From: Legionella quinlivanii
GTDB lineage: Bacteria > Pseudomonadota > Gammaproteobacteria > Legionellales > Legionellaceae
Length of the DNA stretch: 64,000 bases
Direction of reading: 5' to 3'
NCBI RefSeq assembly: GCF_003265995.1
Contig: NZ_MVJN01000002.1
Coordinates: 62,001-126,000 of the forward strand
Part shown: piece by piece, positions 1-9,197 of the stretch
Layout: every line of letters begins with the position of its first letter
Position numbering within the stretch: position 1 is the first letter of the stretch
Notes under the pieces: model-generated
Told to the model about the DNA's origin: nothing
Database searches by the model: none
What the model saw: only the letters and a program-made list of their open reading frames with translations
Program-made: the position numbers and the translations under genes

Positions 1-387
1 TATGATTAAAAGTAACAATTGCGATCCGAATGTCACGCTCTCAAGTCTGTTCTTACTCTGTTCTTCTTTCTCATCTGAAGGCTTGTCAAGGCCGTGAATT
101 TTATTATCGATGGCATTGGAAGTACTATAAGAAATTAACCCTGTAATCAATGCCGGGATTAAAAACATCAGAAAAACACTCCAGCCAGCTGCTATTTCAC
201 TTATGCCGTACTTTTCAACCAACCACTGACGAAAAGTAATCGCAAACTCTGGCACATCATAAACCCAGTTAAAAATGAGATAAGGAAACAGATAAAGTGC
301 AAGGCAAATCAGCACCAGACACATGGCAAGACTAATCATACCCGTTATGAACAACTTATTGTTGTACTCAAATCGACTGGGTTCCAT
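1..387 (-). CDS. Membrane protein of unknown function (C-terminus cut by window edge)
   Basis: Reading from an ATG at 387, the frame stays open for 129 codons to base 1, so the C-terminus is missing. Residues about 10-38 form a long hydrophobic stretch (a membrane segment ending in LFPYLIF). Residues about 65-90 form a second one, followed by a polar charged loop (DKPSDEKEEQ) and the start of a possible third segment at the window edge. This is the pattern of a small inner-membrane protein. The NUDIX gene stops 12 bases upstream of this start, so the two are probably co-transcribed. I do not recognise the family and assign no function. Confidence 0.6.
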   Translation of the reverse strand, partial: MEPSRFEYNNKLFITGMISLAMCLVLICLALYLFPYLIFNWVYDVPEFAITFRQWLVEKYGISEIAAGWSVFLMFLIPALITGLISYSTSNAIDNKIHGLDKPSDEKEEQSKNRLESVTFGSQLLLLII

Positions 388-399
388 TGCATATTCCTC

Positions 400-1035
400 T
401 TAATCATATACCGTGCATAAAGTTCCATCACTTTGTAAATCAACCAGTTTTTCTATTTGAGAAACTGTTATTCGATAGCGCGATAACGGCGGTAAATTAT
501 CTAAAGGGAAAAATTTAACATCACTGATTTCATGGCTCACAGAAAACTCTCCTCCCACGATACTGCAATCAAATATACATTTATAAATATAGGGCCAATG
601 TGGCGGATGATCATGTTTTGCTGTATCCCAGAGCGCAAGCAATCTGTTTACCTGACAGATCAGCCCGGTTTCCTCCAATACCTCTTTAGCCACACATTCC
701 GAAGGCGATAGATTTACATCCGCCCATCCACCAGGCAAAGACCATTTATTATCCTGAGCCTCTCTGACTAATAATAATTGATCATCTTTACGAATAAAGG
801 CCCTGACATCTATTTTAGGACAGGAATAACCAATTTCGGTAAGAAATTCTACAGAAAGATGCTCGGAATTTAAGTCGCAAAGAGGTGAAAACAATTCTGC
901 GGCAATTCGCATTAATTGCTGGTAGCGCTCGAGATCAAAGGGATCTTTGCTGTATGCCAGTCCAATTTGAGCTATTGCCTGGATTTCAGTGGCAATTGCG
1001 TGTAAATCTCTTGTTTTCTCTTTTAATTCAGTCAT
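400..1035 (-). CDS. NUDIX hydrolase with N-terminal helical domain
   Basis: 211 aa. The C-terminal two thirds is a NUDIX fold, expected to hydrolyse a nucleoside diphosphate linked to another moiety. The NUDIX box lies around residues 101-124 (LPGGWADVNLSPSE, then AKEVLEETGL). The first box glutamate is leucine and the arginine before the catalytic EE helix is lysine, while the EVLEETG core is kept. The first about 70 residues are helical and resemble the N-terminal domain found in a subgroup of NUDIX proteins often annotated as ADP-ribose pyrophosphatases. Start ATG at 1035, divergent from ppsR. The substrate cannot be told from sequence. Confidence 0.8.
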   Translation of the reverse strand: MTELKEKTRDLHAIATEIQAIAQIGLAYSKDPFDLERYQQLMRIAAELFSPLCDLNSEHLSVEFLTEIGYSCPKIDVRAFIRKDDQLLLVREAQDNKWSLPGGWADVNLSPSECVAKEVLEETGLICQVNRLLALWDTAKHDHPPHWPYIYKCIFDCSIVGGEFSVSHEISDVKFFPLDNLPPLSRYRITVSQIEKLVDLQSDGTLCTVYD

Positions 1036-1099
1036 TCAAATTGTTTCTATAACTTTATGATTAAATTCAACATAGCAGAAGAATGCACTCTTGCCAAGT

Positions 1100-1128
1100 T
1101 TGCCGAGTCTGGATAAATTTTGTAATAT
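1100..1128 (+). promoter_or_regulatory. Candidate sigma-70 promoter of ppsR
   Basis: TTGCCG at 1100-1105 and TAATAT at 1123-1128 are separated by 17 bases and sit 33 bases before the ppsR start. Each hexamer departs from consensus, so this is a moderate candidate read by eye. Confidence 0.35.
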
Positions 1129-1160
1129 AGTGTCAATCTGCTAAACCAAAAGGCAAAAGA

Positions 1161-1976
1161 ATGAAACGGTATGTTTTTATGATTTCAGATGGCACCGGGA
1201 TTACTGCTGAAACCTTAGGCAATAGCCTGATGACCCAGTTTGAAAATATCGTATTTGAAAAACAAACCATCCCTTATGTGGATACTCATGAAAAGGCGGA
1301 AAAAGTCGTTGAACGCATAAACAATTGCTATAAGGAAACTGGCGTTAAACCCCTGCTGTTTATGACGTTGGTCAATATGGAAATCGCCAGGACGATTCGG
1401 CTTGCAGAGGCCTGTGTTTTTGATTTGTTTAATACCTTTATCGGCCCGCTAGAGACTGAACTGCACTCAAAATCATCCTACACTGTAGGCCGTACTCATG
1501 GGGTTGCCAATTCCCAATCCTACAGTAATCGCATTGAGGCAGTCGATTATGCCCTGATGCATGATGATGGCATCAAAATCAGGGATTATGATAAAGCCGA
1601 TATTATTCTTGTGGGCGTCTCACGCTCTGGCAAAACCCCCAGTTGTCTTTATATGGCTTTGCATTTTGGTGTTTTGGCCGCCAATTATCCTTTTACTGAG
1701 GAAGACACACTCCATTATCATTTACCCGAGATATTACGGCCTTACAAGCGTAAATTATTTGGCTTAACTATTGATCCTGAACGTCTGCAGCACATAAGAA
1801 CCGAACGCCGTCCAAATAGTCAGTATGCCTCAGCTGAACAATGCCGGCTTGAAATTGCTGAAGTTGAAGCGATGTATAAACACGAGAACATTCCCTATTT
1901 GAATTCAACTCGCTTTTCTATTGAAGAAATCGCTACCAAGATCCTCGCCGCTGCAAATATAAAACGAAAGTTTTAG
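1161..1976 (+). CDS. ppsR: PEP synthase regulatory protein (bifunctional kinase/pyrophosphorylase)
   Basis: 271 aa, the usual length of the DUF299 family. Family members phosphorylate and dephosphorylate phosphoenolpyruvate synthase on a threonine, switching between gluconeogenic PEP formation and pyruvate use. The N-terminus (MKRYVFMISDGTGITAETLG) is the family signature, and a P-loop-like GVSRSGKTP sits around residues 152-160. The start is ATG at 1161, after an AAAGGCAAAAG purine stretch. The partner ppsA is not in the window. A 90-bp palindromic repeat begins at the base after the stop codon and may serve as its transcript end. Confidence 0.92.
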   Translation: MKRYVFMISDGTGITAETLGNSLMTQFENIVFEKQTIPYVDTHEKAEKVVERINNCYKETGVKPLLFMTLVNMEIARTIRLAEACVFDLFNTFIGPLETELHSKSSYTVGRTHGVANSQSYSNRIEAVDYALMHDDGIKIRDYDKADIILVGVSRSGKTPSCLYMALHFGVLAANYPFTEEDTLHYHLPEILRPYKRKLFGLTIDPERLQHIRTERRPNSQYASAEQCRLEIAEVEAMYKHENIPYLNSTRFSIEEIATKILAAANIKRKF

Positions 1977-2066
1977 TTTGTCATCCCCGCGCATGCGGGG
2001 ATCCATCTCTGAACTCGCTATAATGCCAACCGAGGAATAGATTCCCGCCTTCGCGGGAATGACAAA
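1977..2066. repeat. REP-like palindromic repeat, family A, copy 1
   Basis: 90 bp between ppsR and the prpD stop. The ends form a 14-bp terminal inverted repeat with one mismatch (TTTGTCATCCCCGC at 1977-1990; complement of 2053-2066). Inside are two GC-rich hairpins, 1985-2000 and about 2044-2057. A second full copy is at 21813-21899 and a half copy at about 6170-6200. It lies between convergent genes, so it may end transcription from both sides. Confidence 0.75.
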
Positions 2067-2080
2067 TTTCCGTAACTTAG

Positions 2081-3529
2081 TTATTTAACCTGCCACATCG
2101 CCATAAATTGATCCACAGACATCGCAGCCAGTGAATTGGTATCATACATGGCAGAGGCTATTTTTTCAGTTTGCGGGGTTGAGAAGCGGGTTTTCAGGTT
2201 ACGCATAAATTTATCATTTAACACCGGGATCCCTTCAGCACGACGTCTCTTATGTCCAATTGGATACTCAATGTTTATCAATTCAGATTGGCTTCCATCT
2301 TTAAACACCAGTTGCATACTGTTGGCAATCGAACGCTTGTCCGGATCATGATAATCTTTGGAAAAAGATTCATTTTCAGTAACATGCATCAGTTCCCGCA
2401 GCTGGTCGATACGTGGATCGGAAGCATAATCATCTTCATAATGCTCAGCTCTTAAATCACCATGCAATAAGGCAACAGCAGCCATGTACTGCAGGCAATG
2501 GTCTCTATCCGCCGGATTATGAAGCTTCCCCTGCTTACTGATGATACGAATAGCCGATTCGTGGGTAATCATCTTAATTTGACTAATCTCATCAAACCTT
2601 GCAATAACCTCCGGATGAAGTTTAACTGCGCATTCCACTGCAGTTTGTGCATGAAACTCCGCCGGAAAGGATAATTTAAAGAGGACATTTTCCATAACAT
2701 AACTGCCATAGGGTCTTTGGAAAGCGAATGGCTTGCCTTTGAAAAGCACATCATAGAAGCCCCATTTGGGTGCTGACAAGGCGCTTGGATAACCCATTTC
2801 ACCCGCCTTGGCAATCAATGCCAGACGAACTGCACGCGAAGTAGCATCGCCGGCAGCCCAGGATTTTCGTGAACCGGCATTAGGCGCATGGCGATAGGTG
2901 CGAAGGCTTTGGCCATCGACAAAAACCTGCGATAAGGATCGTAACAGCATATCGCGATCACCACCCAACAATTGGGCTGCAACCGCTGTACTGGCCACTT
3001 TGACCAGAAAAACATGATCCAGTCCGACACGATTAAAACTGTTTTCCAGTGCCAGACAACCCTGTATTTCATGCGCCTTGATCATAGCAGTCAAGACATC
3101 CTGCATATACAAAGGCGACTTGCCCTGCTTTAAATTGAGTCTGCTTATGTAGTCGGCAACTGCAAGAATTGCCCCTAAATTATCAGATGGATGTCCCCAT
3201 TCTGCCGCAAGCCAGGTATCGTTAAAATCGAGCCAGCGAATCATCGCGCCAATATTAAAAGCCGCCTGAACCGGATCCAGTTCGTAGGAAGTTCCTGGCA
3301 CTCTCGCCCCACCCTGCAGCTCAGCCCCCGGTACAACAGGCCCCAGGAGCTTGGTGCATTCTGAAAAATTAAGCGCCAGCATTCCACAGCCCAGAGTATC
3401 CATCAGGCACAGCCTGGCAGTCTCATAAGCCTCAGGGCTATTTATTTCATAGTTCAGAACATAGTCTGCAATATCCTGAATCACCGAGTCATAATCTGGT
3501 TTTACATTATCTTCAACATAGGAATGCAT
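2081..3529 (-). CDS. prpD: 2-methylcitrate dehydratase PrpD
   Basis: 482 aa, MmgE/PrpD family. It dehydrates 2-methylcitrate to cis-2-methylaconitate in the methylcitrate cycle, which oxidises propionyl-CoA from odd-chain fatty acids and branched amino acids. Recognisable segments are the N-terminal helices with [14 protein letters not shown], and the middle [19 protein letters not shown] around residues 85-104. ATG 3529 is preferred over an upstream in-frame TTG because CGAGG lies six bases before it and it follows the prpC stop by one base. Last gene of prpB-prpC-prpD. A separate AcnD/PrpF route is not seen, so this dehydratase should carry the step alone. Confidence 0.93.
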   Translation of the reverse strand: MHSYVEDNVKPDYDSVIQDIADYVLNYEINSPEAYETARLCLMDTLGCGMLALNFSECTKLLGPVVPGAELQGGARVPGTSYELDPVQAAFNIGAMIRWLDFNDTWLAAEWGHPSDNLGAILAVADYISRLNLKQGKSPLYMQDVLTAMIKAHEIQGCLALENSFNRVGLDHVFLVKVASTAVAAQLLGGDRDMLLRSLSQVFVDGQSLRTYRHAPNAGSRKSWAAGDATSRAVRLALIAKAGEMGYPSALSAPKWGFYDVLFKGKPFAFQRPYGSYVMENVLFKLSFPAEFHAQTAVECAVKLHPEVIARFDEISQIKMITHESAIRIISKQGKLHNPADRDHCLQYMAAVALLHGDLRAEHYEDDYASDPRIDQLRELMHVTENESFSKDYHDPDKRSIANSMQLVFKDGSQSELINIEYPIGHKRRRAEGIPVLNDKFMRNLKTRFSTPQTEKIASAMYDTNSLAAMSVDQFMAMWQVK

Positions 3530-3530
3530 A

Positions 3531-4649
3531 TTAACCTCGTTTTTCAATGGGCAGGTAAGATTTTGGCTCTGGTCCGGTATATTCTGAAGTAGGCCTGATC
3601 AGCTTGTTATCCGCTCGCTGTTCAAAGACATGGGCAGCCCATCCGGTGATACGGGACATCACAAAAATCGGGGTAAACAGAGGAGTTGGAATACCTGCAT
3701 AGTGGTATGCCGAGGCACTATAGAAGTCCAAATTGGGAAAGAGTTTCTTTTCTCTGCGCATTACAGCTTCAACCCGCTCAGAAATATGATATAACTGAGT
3801 GTCATTACGCACTTCTGCTAATTTCTTCGACCATTCCTTGATAATATCCGAACGCGGATCACTCACGGTATAGACCCGATGGCCGAATCCCATAATTTTT
3901 TCTTTATTAGCCAGCATTGACATCAGCCGTGATTCTGCCTCATCGGGGTTTTTAAACTGTTCCAGCATTTCCATCGCCGCTTCGTTGGCACCGCCATGCA
4001 AGGGTCCACGCAAAGTACCAATAGCTGAAGTAATTGCAGAATAAAAGTCGGACAATGTGGCAGCAGTAACTCTGGCAGCAAAAGTAGACGCGTTAAACTC
4101 ATGCTCTGCATAAAGAATCAATGAAACATTCATCATATCTCGTTCGAGTTTTTCGGGCTTTCTGCCATGAAGCATTGCGAGAAAATGGCCGCCGATGGAC
4201 GTTTCATCGGTTTCAAGACTAATTTCCTTGCCTTCAAAATGATAGGCATGCCAATAGCAAATCATTCCCGGAAATGAGGCTAGCAGGCGATCAGCAATAT
4301 CATATTGCTGCTTGAAATCAGTTTCTGGCTCAATGTTTCCAAGAAACGAGCACGCCGTTCTTAATACATCCATCGGATGTGAGTTCCTGGGAATCATTTT
4401 AAGGACTTGTTTTAATGGCTCAGGTAATTTTCGCAAGCTCATCAATCTGTCTTTATAAGCATCCAGCTCTTTTTGAGTAGGTAAATGACCGTAGTGAAGA
4501 AGGTAGGCCACTTCCTCAAAGCTGGCATACAGGGCCAAGTCATCAATCGAATATCCACGGTAGTTTAAGCCCTTTCCAGCTTTCCCTACTGTACAAATTG
4601 CTGACTGCCCAGCAACAACTCCAGCTAATCCGGCTGTATTATTGACCAT
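3531..4649 (-). CDS. prpC: 2-methylcitrate synthase PrpC
   Basis: 372 aa, citrate synthase fold at the short length typical of PrpC. It condenses propionyl-CoA with oxaloacetate. The citrate synthase signature is visible as [16 protein letters not shown] around residues 213-228, and IMGFGHRVY around 253-261 supplies the second catalytic histidine. The start ATG at 4649 lies inside the end of prpB (11-base overlap), which implies translational coupling. The N-terminal [16 protein letters not shown] matches PrpC rather than GltA-type citrate synthase. Confidence 0.95.
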   Translation of the reverse strand: MVNNTAGLAGVVAGQSAICTVGKAGKGLNYRGYSIDDLALYASFEEVAYLLHYGHLPTQKELDAYKDRLMSLRKLPEPLKQVLKMIPRNSHPMDVLRTACSFLGNIEPETDFKQQYDIADRLLASFPGMICYWHAYHFEGKEISLETDETSIGGHFLAMLHGRKPEKLERDMMNVSLILYAEHEFNASTFAARVTAATLSDFYSAITSAIGTLRGPLHGGANEAAMEMLEQFKNPDEAESRLMSMLANKEKIMGFGHRVYTVSDPRSDIIKEWSKKLAEVRNDTQLYHISERVEAVMRREKKLFPNLDFYSASAYHYAGIPTPLFTPIFVMSRITGWAAHVFEQRADNKLIRPTSEYTGPEPKSYLPIEKRG

Positions 4650-5523
4650 CCTCTTTCTCCCTCAGTTGATCCAAAATTTGTTCATAGCGGTGATATCCCA
4701 AAACATCATATAATTCTTCTCTCGTTTGCATTGAGTCAAGCAATGAAGACTGGGTTCCCTGATTCAGAATTGTTTCATACATTTTTAAAGCAGCTTTTGA
4801 CATGGCTCGAAAAGCACTCAGCGGGTAAAGGATAAGGCTGATACCTGCCTTCTTCAGCTCGTCGCGCGTGAATAGAGGGGTCTTGCCAAACTCGGTGATA
4901 TTTGCCAGAACGGGTACAGGCAAGTTGTCTGTGAATTGCCTATATTCATCAAGCGAAGCCATTGCCTCTGGGAAAATCATATCAGCACCCAGTTCTACAC
5001 AAAGCTGGGCACGCTCAATAGCAGCAGTCATGCCTTCTACCGAGTAAGCGTCCGTTCTTGCCATAATGACAAACTGTTCATCAGTACGCGCATCCACCGC
5101 GGCTTTTATCCGATCGCCCATTTCGCTCATACTGACTATTGCTTTATTGGGGCGATGGCCGCAACGCTTGGCAATAACCTGATCTTCTATATGAATGGCG
5201 GCAACCTTCGCATCTTCCATTGTCCTGATTGTTCTGGCAATGTTGAATGCATGCCCCCAACCAGTATCGACATCCACTAAAAGTGGAAGCTCGCTAACAG
5301 AGGTGATCCGTCGCGCATCTTCAGCAACTTCCTGCAAACTGGTCATACCCAAATCCGGTAAACCATGAGATGAGTTGGCGACACCTGCTCCAGATAAATA
5401 AATTGCCTGGCAACCTGCACGCTCTGCCAGCATAGCGCAATATGCGTTAATTGTTCCCATCACCTGAAGTGGTGCCTGGGTTTTTACTAATAACCTAAAT
5501 CGTTTCCCTGCAGATTCAGTCAT
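4639..5523 (-). CDS. prpB: 2-methylisocitrate lyase PrpB
   Basis: 294 aa, isocitrate lyase/PEP mutase superfamily. It cleaves 2-methylisocitrate to pyruvate and succinate, the last step of the cycle. The catalytic loop reads [11 protein letters not shown] (KRCGH), and the metal-site region reads [13 protein letters not shown] 5523 is chosen because AGGATGG lies about nine bases upstream and it gives the usual family length; an in-frame TTG at 5580 would add 19 unconserved residues. First gene of the operon, with a promoter candidate about 130-160 bases upstream. No PrpR-type activator is encoded next to it. Confidence 0.95.
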   Translation of the reverse strand: MTESAGKRFRLLVKTQAPLQVMGTINAYCAMLAERAGCQAIYLSGAGVANSSHGLPDLGMTSLQEVAEDARRITSVSELPLLVDVDTGWGHAFNIARTIRTMEDAKVAAIHIEDQVIAKRCGHRPNKAIVSMSEMGDRIKAAVDARTDEQFVIMARTDAYSVEGMTAAIERAQLCVELGADMIFPEAMASLDEYRQFTDNLPVPVLANITEFGKTPLFTRDELKKAGISLILYPLSAFRAMSKAALKMYETILNQGTQSSLLDSMQTREELYDVLGYHRYEQILDQLREKEDGQ

Positions 5524-5653
5524 AACATGATTCCATCCTGAGTGTGTTGGCATTTTTACATGATGAATGATGTATGGCAAGACGAAAAGACAGAAGTTTT
5601 AAAAAGGAATTTATGTGAAATAGTAAGAGCTTAAATGAATACAACCGATATGG

Positions 5654-5683
5654 ACTATAGTGAGGCTTGCGTGAGCAATCCAA
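5654..5683 (-). promoter_or_regulatory. Candidate sigma-70 promoter of prpBCD
   Basis: On the minus strand TTGGAT (5678-5683) and TATAGT (5654-5659) are 18 bases apart and face prpB. The leader to the prpB ATG is about 130 bases. Confidence 0.5.
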
Positions 5684-5717
5684 ATTAAATCATCAATGCT
5701 TAGTCTGGATTGCGCAC
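5671..5717. promoter_or_regulatory. Inverted repeat overlapping the prp -35 box; possible operator
   Basis: GTGAGCAATCCA (5671-5682) and TGGATTGCGCAC (5706-5717) are complementary over 12 bases with one mismatch, separated by 23 bases. The left arm covers the -35 hexamer of the prp promoter. There is no T-tract, so it does not look like an intrinsic terminator. A regulator site is an inference. Confidence 0.4.
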
Positions 5718-5749
5718 TAAATCTTTAACATTCGATAAACAATTTCAGC

Positions 5750-6001
5750 TTATCGTTTATCGATTTGCTTCCACCAATTGGTTTTGGTTTGAGTAGCCCA
5801 ATGGCCTTCACGCATGCGATTAACAAACTCTTCAGTTTTCTCAGGACTTGAAGATTTGCTATCCAGCTTGATGCACCAATCCCAATCGCCGGTGGTTGAC
5901 CACATATTTTCTATGCCGTCCCATTTGGACATCATGTTCATCATGTCAGAAGATGATTTTTCAGTTTTTAAGAAAATAACGCTGTTCCAATTGTTCATCA
6001 T
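5750..6001 (-). CDS. Stand-alone Lrp/AsnC ligand-binding (RAM)-like domain protein
   Basis: 83 aa. The order of elements fits a single Lrp/AsnC C-terminal domain: strand (SVIFLKTEK), helix (SDMMNMMSKWDGIENMWS), GDWDWCIKL, helix (EKTEEFVNRMREG), and a final strand (TQTKTNWWKQI). TGDWDW corresponds to the TGxYD motif of that domain. There is no DNA-binding helix-turn-helix. Such short proteins often form dimeric alpha/beta barrels that bind amino acids. It is unusually rich in tryptophan and methionine. The ATG at 6001 is followed by a second ATG at 5998. It is encoded upstream of prpB on the same strand, with hairpins in between. Family assignment is by pattern only. Confidence 0.55.
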   Translation of the reverse strand: MMNNWNSVIFLKTEKSSSDMMNMMSKWDGIENMWSTTGDWDWCIKLDSKSSSPEKTEEFVNRMREGHWATQTKTNWWKQIDKR

Positions 6002-6117
6002 TTTAACTATCCTTAGTCAATTTATAAAAATCGTCTTTACCGACGACTTATTCAGCATAAACCATAATATTAAAACTTGCCACGGACATTCAGACGATGC
6101 TTTAAAAATTCTCTCTC

Positions 6118-6200
6118 CCCTTAAAGTAAACCTCACCCTAGCCCTCACTGCTATTAAGTTAAGGAATTGCTGAGGAATGGATTCCCGCCTTTCGCGGGAC
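6118..6200. repeat. Family D repeat plus half copy of family A repeat
   Basis: 6128-6165 carries the CCTCACTGCTATTAAGTTAA module found again near 38050-38090, 21772-21797 and, reversed, 38183-38215. It runs directly into GAATGGATTCCCGCC and TTCGCGGG, the right half of the family A element. It looks like a composite or decayed repeat downstream of the phzF-like gene. Confidence 0.55.
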
Positions 6201-6215
6201 TGTGAAAAACAAATG

Positions 6216-7001
6216 CTAAATCACCAGCTGGCCTTTAAGAAACCACTTGCAGCTGCCAGTTATATATACTCTGTCAGAGGAAACCTCACACCAAAGCTCG
6301 CCTTTTCTTAAAGAACCCTGAACTGCTTTTAAAGCATTTTTTTGCAAGCGCTCAGCCCAAAATGGTGCCAGTACGCAATGCGCTGATCCAGTGACTGGAT
6401 CTTCAGTGATATTATGCTTGGGGTAAAAACAGCGCGAGTAAAAATCATGATCTGCTGCAGCTGAGGTAATAATTAAACCGCGTTTGGGTAATAAGCTTAA
6501 ACTTCGATAATCTATTTGTGCCGAAGCGACCGCAGTTTCATCAGAAAGCAGAAAGAGATAATCCAGTTCACTTTCATAAAACTCCACTACTTTCTGATCG
6601 ATCAGCGTCTCATATTGTTCCGGTGCGTGGATTTGAGAATATCCGAGTCTGGGGAAATCAAGCATGTAACGCTCTGATTTCTTCTTGACGCTTAACTGCC
6701 CACCGATACTGGAAAAATGAATCACATCGCCGCTGCACTTGCCCAGTTCAAACAGAACGAATCCAGCTGCCAGAGTGGCATGACCGCAAAGACTGATTTC
6801 GCCTTTGGGAGTAAACCAGCGGATATGAAAGCCATTAGTCGTTTCAATGACAAATGCAGTCTCGGACAAATTGTTCTCTACCGCGATTGCCTGCATCAAC
6901 TCATCATTTAACCAGTCGCTTAAGAGACAGACTGCCGCTGGATTACCATGAAAAATCTTGTCAGTGAACGCATCTATTTGAAAAATTTCAATACTTAACA
7001 C
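6216..7001 (-). CDS. PhzF-family isomerase/epimerase
   Basis: 261 aa from a GTG at 7001. The family has a two-lobed diaminopimelate-epimerase-like fold and includes PhzF and YddE. Motifs seen are FHGNPAAVCLL near the N-terminus, NNLSETAFV with the catalytic glutamate, LCGHATLAAGFVLF, and EDPVTGSAHCVLAPFW in the second lobe. GTG 7001 is preferred over an upstream in-frame start because GAGGGG lies about eight bases before it and the product then begins at the conserved IEIFQIDAFT. No phenazine genes are nearby, so this is a generic member with unknown substrate. Confidence 0.88.
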   Translation of the reverse strand: MLSIEIFQIDAFTDKIFHGNPAAVCLLSDWLNDELMQAIAVENNLSETAFVIETTNGFHIRWFTPKGEISLCGHATLAAGFVLFELGKCSGDVIHFSSIGGQLSVKKKSERYMLDFPRLGYSQIHAPEQYETLIDQKVVEFYESELDYLFLLSDETAVASAQIDYRSLSLLPKRGLIITSAAADHDFYSRCFYPKHNITEDPVTGSAHCVLAPFWAERLQKNALKAVQGSLRKGELWCEVSSDRVYITGSCKWFLKGQLVI

Positions 7002-7115
7002 AACAAACCCCTCATGGCAGTCGGTCTTAACAAATGCTGCCAAGATTAACTATCTCTGCAATCAGAATCAAGGAAAAGTTATTTGAACGCAGAATCTATT
7101 TTTTGTGCATAATTA

Positions 7116-9116
7116 CTATTTTTTCCCAAACACAATACGTTTGATTAAAAAACGACCCGCTGATAGTGCCCGGATAGTGTCTCTGGGCAGAAACCCAGGT
7201 TCATTATTTATAAGCCCGGCAAGCCATTCCGCACAGACAGGCACGCTGGTCAGGCCACGCGAACCAAAACCTGAACAGACATACAATCCAGGGAGATAAC
7301 TCCCACTCGCTGCAATCCAGCGTTTAGAGTCATCGGCCAATCCTGCAAAGCGCTTCAAAAAAGTATGCGCATCTGGCACAGGTCCTGCCACTGGAAGATA
7401 ATCAGGTGCTGCAGCTCGAACACCTGCCCATTGTTCACGCACTTCTTTTTGCCAGTTTATATTACCAGCCAGAGAGGCTAGCCTGTTTAAATTCAGCTGA
7501 CTCCCCTGGTCATCCGCTTGCTCATGCGTAAAATTTAATTCAAATGTGGCCCCCACAGCATGAAGGCCATTTCGCGCAGGAAGCACATGTCCATCGCCGC
7601 ATAGCGGCCGGGTTAAAGCACGACTTTCAAATGATTCATCAATCCAGTTCATCTGCCCTTTGATTCGTTTCAATGGCAGCCAGCTGGTTTGCTCAAACTG
7701 ACTTGCCTGATATCCATTTGCAATAACCAGGACTTCCGCTCTCTGGCTATTAACCAGCCAGTATCCATTCTCGTAGTGAATTTGAGAAACGGATGTATCA
7801 GTCTGAGTATTAATTCCTGGATGCTCAAGTAAAAAACGACATAACTCAGGCAGATCGATCCATCCGGTCTCAGGTATAAACAAACCTCCATTTTCCAAAA
7901 CAATACCAGCCTTTTGAGAAGCCTCTTTTGCATCGATTGGAACAGCCATTTCAGGATATCGTTCGAGCCATTTTTTTAAACTCGACTGTAATTTACGTTC
8001 CTTATCACTATAAGCGAGTTGAATAATACCCTTTAAATCAGCAAACTTTTCAATGGCTGGTAATTGCTTATAAAAACGCAGCGCATAGAGATAGGCCATC
8101 AGCATGAAATCGGTCAGAGGAGATTTAAAAGCAGATAGCTGAGGATATAATATCGCCTGCGAGTTTCCTGAGGCGCCTTGAGCTGGATTGGCTGCCCGTT
8201 CAAGCACTGTGACTTTCCATCCCCGCCGGGCCAGCGCATTGGCAGTCATTGCTCCTGCAAGACCTGCCCCTATAATAGCTGCCTTGCGGGTTGTTACTTC
8301 TTTTTTTGTTGAAAAATGCCAGGGGGTACTTCGTCTGCCGCCATCATACCGTGCGGTAAGAAGTTCCCCGCTTAGCATATCAGTCTTCGTATCCAGTTTC
8401 TTTTGTTTATTGATTATAAAACCACAGGTTAATAAATTGTCTTTAACTCTGCTTCCCGTAGACCGTGTCGCGAATGTGCAGGCCGGCCTGGACAGCAAGG
8501 CAATTACCTTAAAGAGATCTTCACTCCACATGGATTCATTTTTTTCAGGATCAAAGCCATCAAAGTACCAGGCATCAAATCCTGCACATTGTAGCTGGGT
8601 ATCCAGCTTTAAATCACCTGAAACTGATAGCTGCTTAAAACAGGCGTCTGCCTCGCCCAGCATTAGAATCAATTTGACTTTTCCTTCGGAAAGAGAAAGA
8701 TAATGAAATCCTGGCGTCAATAGAGGATACTGGCTAATCAGCTCGGCCGATAAGCATTCAAACTCAGGCCATTGAGCAAGACATTTTTTCAAATCAGCAA
8801 TAGATAATGGATGCTTCTCACAACTGTAATAATACAATATAGCCTCATCAGGCGCATGTTGAAGCCAGTAATGCCAGGTTGTAAGAAAGTTTAAGGCAGT
8901 TCCGAATCCTGTTTCTCCAATACAAAATTGCTTGCGCACAAGAGGCTGTGGTTTTAGCCAGCGATTGATTAAATCATTACCTTCTATGAAAACATCTCTC
9001 GCCTCTGACAAAGCGTTTTCTCTGGAAAAATAGAAGTCTTGGTACAAAAATGAATAAGGGGTGTTTTCCTGCCAGACAATTTGGGCAGTTTCTATAGGAA
9101 TAAAGGGATTACTCAC
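7116..9116 (-). CDS. mnmC: tRNA 5-methylaminomethyl-2-thiouridine biosynthesis bifunctional protein MnmC
   Basis: 666 aa, the full bifunctional length. The N-terminal about 240 residues form the SAM-dependent methyltransferase (MnmC2) domain, with GETGFGTALNFL as motif I. The C-terminal part is an FAD-dependent oxidoreductase (MnmC1) opening with GAGLAGAMTANALARRGWKV and ending with GLYVCSGFGSRGLT. The oxidase removes the carboxymethyl group from cmnm5(s2)U34 and the methylase then makes mnm5(s2)U34 in anticodons of tRNAs for Lys, Glu, Gln, Leu and Arg. The gene stands alone on the minus strand. Confidence 0.95.
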   Translation of the reverse strand: MSNPFIPIETAQIVWQENTPYSFLYQDFYFSRENALSEARDVFIEGNDLINRWLKPQPLVRKQFCIGETGFGTALNFLTTWHYWLQHAPDEAILYYYSCEKHPLSIADLKKCLAQWPEFECLSAELISQYPLLTPGFHYLSLSEGKVKLILMLGEADACFKQLSVSGDLKLDTQLQCAGFDAWYFDGFDPEKNESMWSEDLFKVIALLSRPACTFATRSTGSRVKDNLLTCGFIINKQKKLDTKTDMLSGELLTARYDGGRRSTPWHFSTKKEVTTRKAAIIGAGLAGAMTANALARRGWKVTVLERAANPAQGASGNSQAILYPQLSAFKSPLTDFMLMAYLYALRFYKQLPAIEKFADLKGIIQLAYSDKERKLQSSLKKWLERYPEMAVPIDAKEASQKAGIVLENGGLFIPETGWIDLPELCRFLLEHPGINTQTDTSVSQIHYENGYWLVNSQRAEVLVIANGYQASQFEQTSWLPLKRIKGQMNWIDESFESRALTRPLCGDGHVLPARNGLHAVGATFELNFTHEQADDQGSQLNLNRLASLAGNINWQKEVREQWAGVRAAAPDYLPVAGPVPDAHTFLKRFAGLADDSKRWIAASGSYLPGLYVCSGFGSRGLTSVPVCAEWLAGLINNEPGFLPRDTIRALSAGRFLIKRIVFGKK

Positions 9117-9197
9117 ATGAAGAGCTCTTCAAAAATACAACTGACAACAGTGTATCCCGATTAGCTCTTCATGAACAGGCAGTGATCCTTTGAATTT

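Noticed and set aside
5580-5580. Longer prpB, prpD, scpB and phzF-like starts at upstream TTG or similar codons
   Set aside because: Each has a better internal ATG or GTG with a clear ribosome site and the usual family length.
5814-6173. 119-codon plus-strand frame opposite the Lrp-ligand-like gene
   Set aside because: It runs through the repeat at its 3' end and lacks any recognisable pattern, while the minus-strand frame fits a known domain.
8188-8703. 171-codon plus-strand frame inside mnmC
   Set aside because: It lies antisense to a fully conserved MnmC domain boundary, has no family resemblance and no ribosome site.
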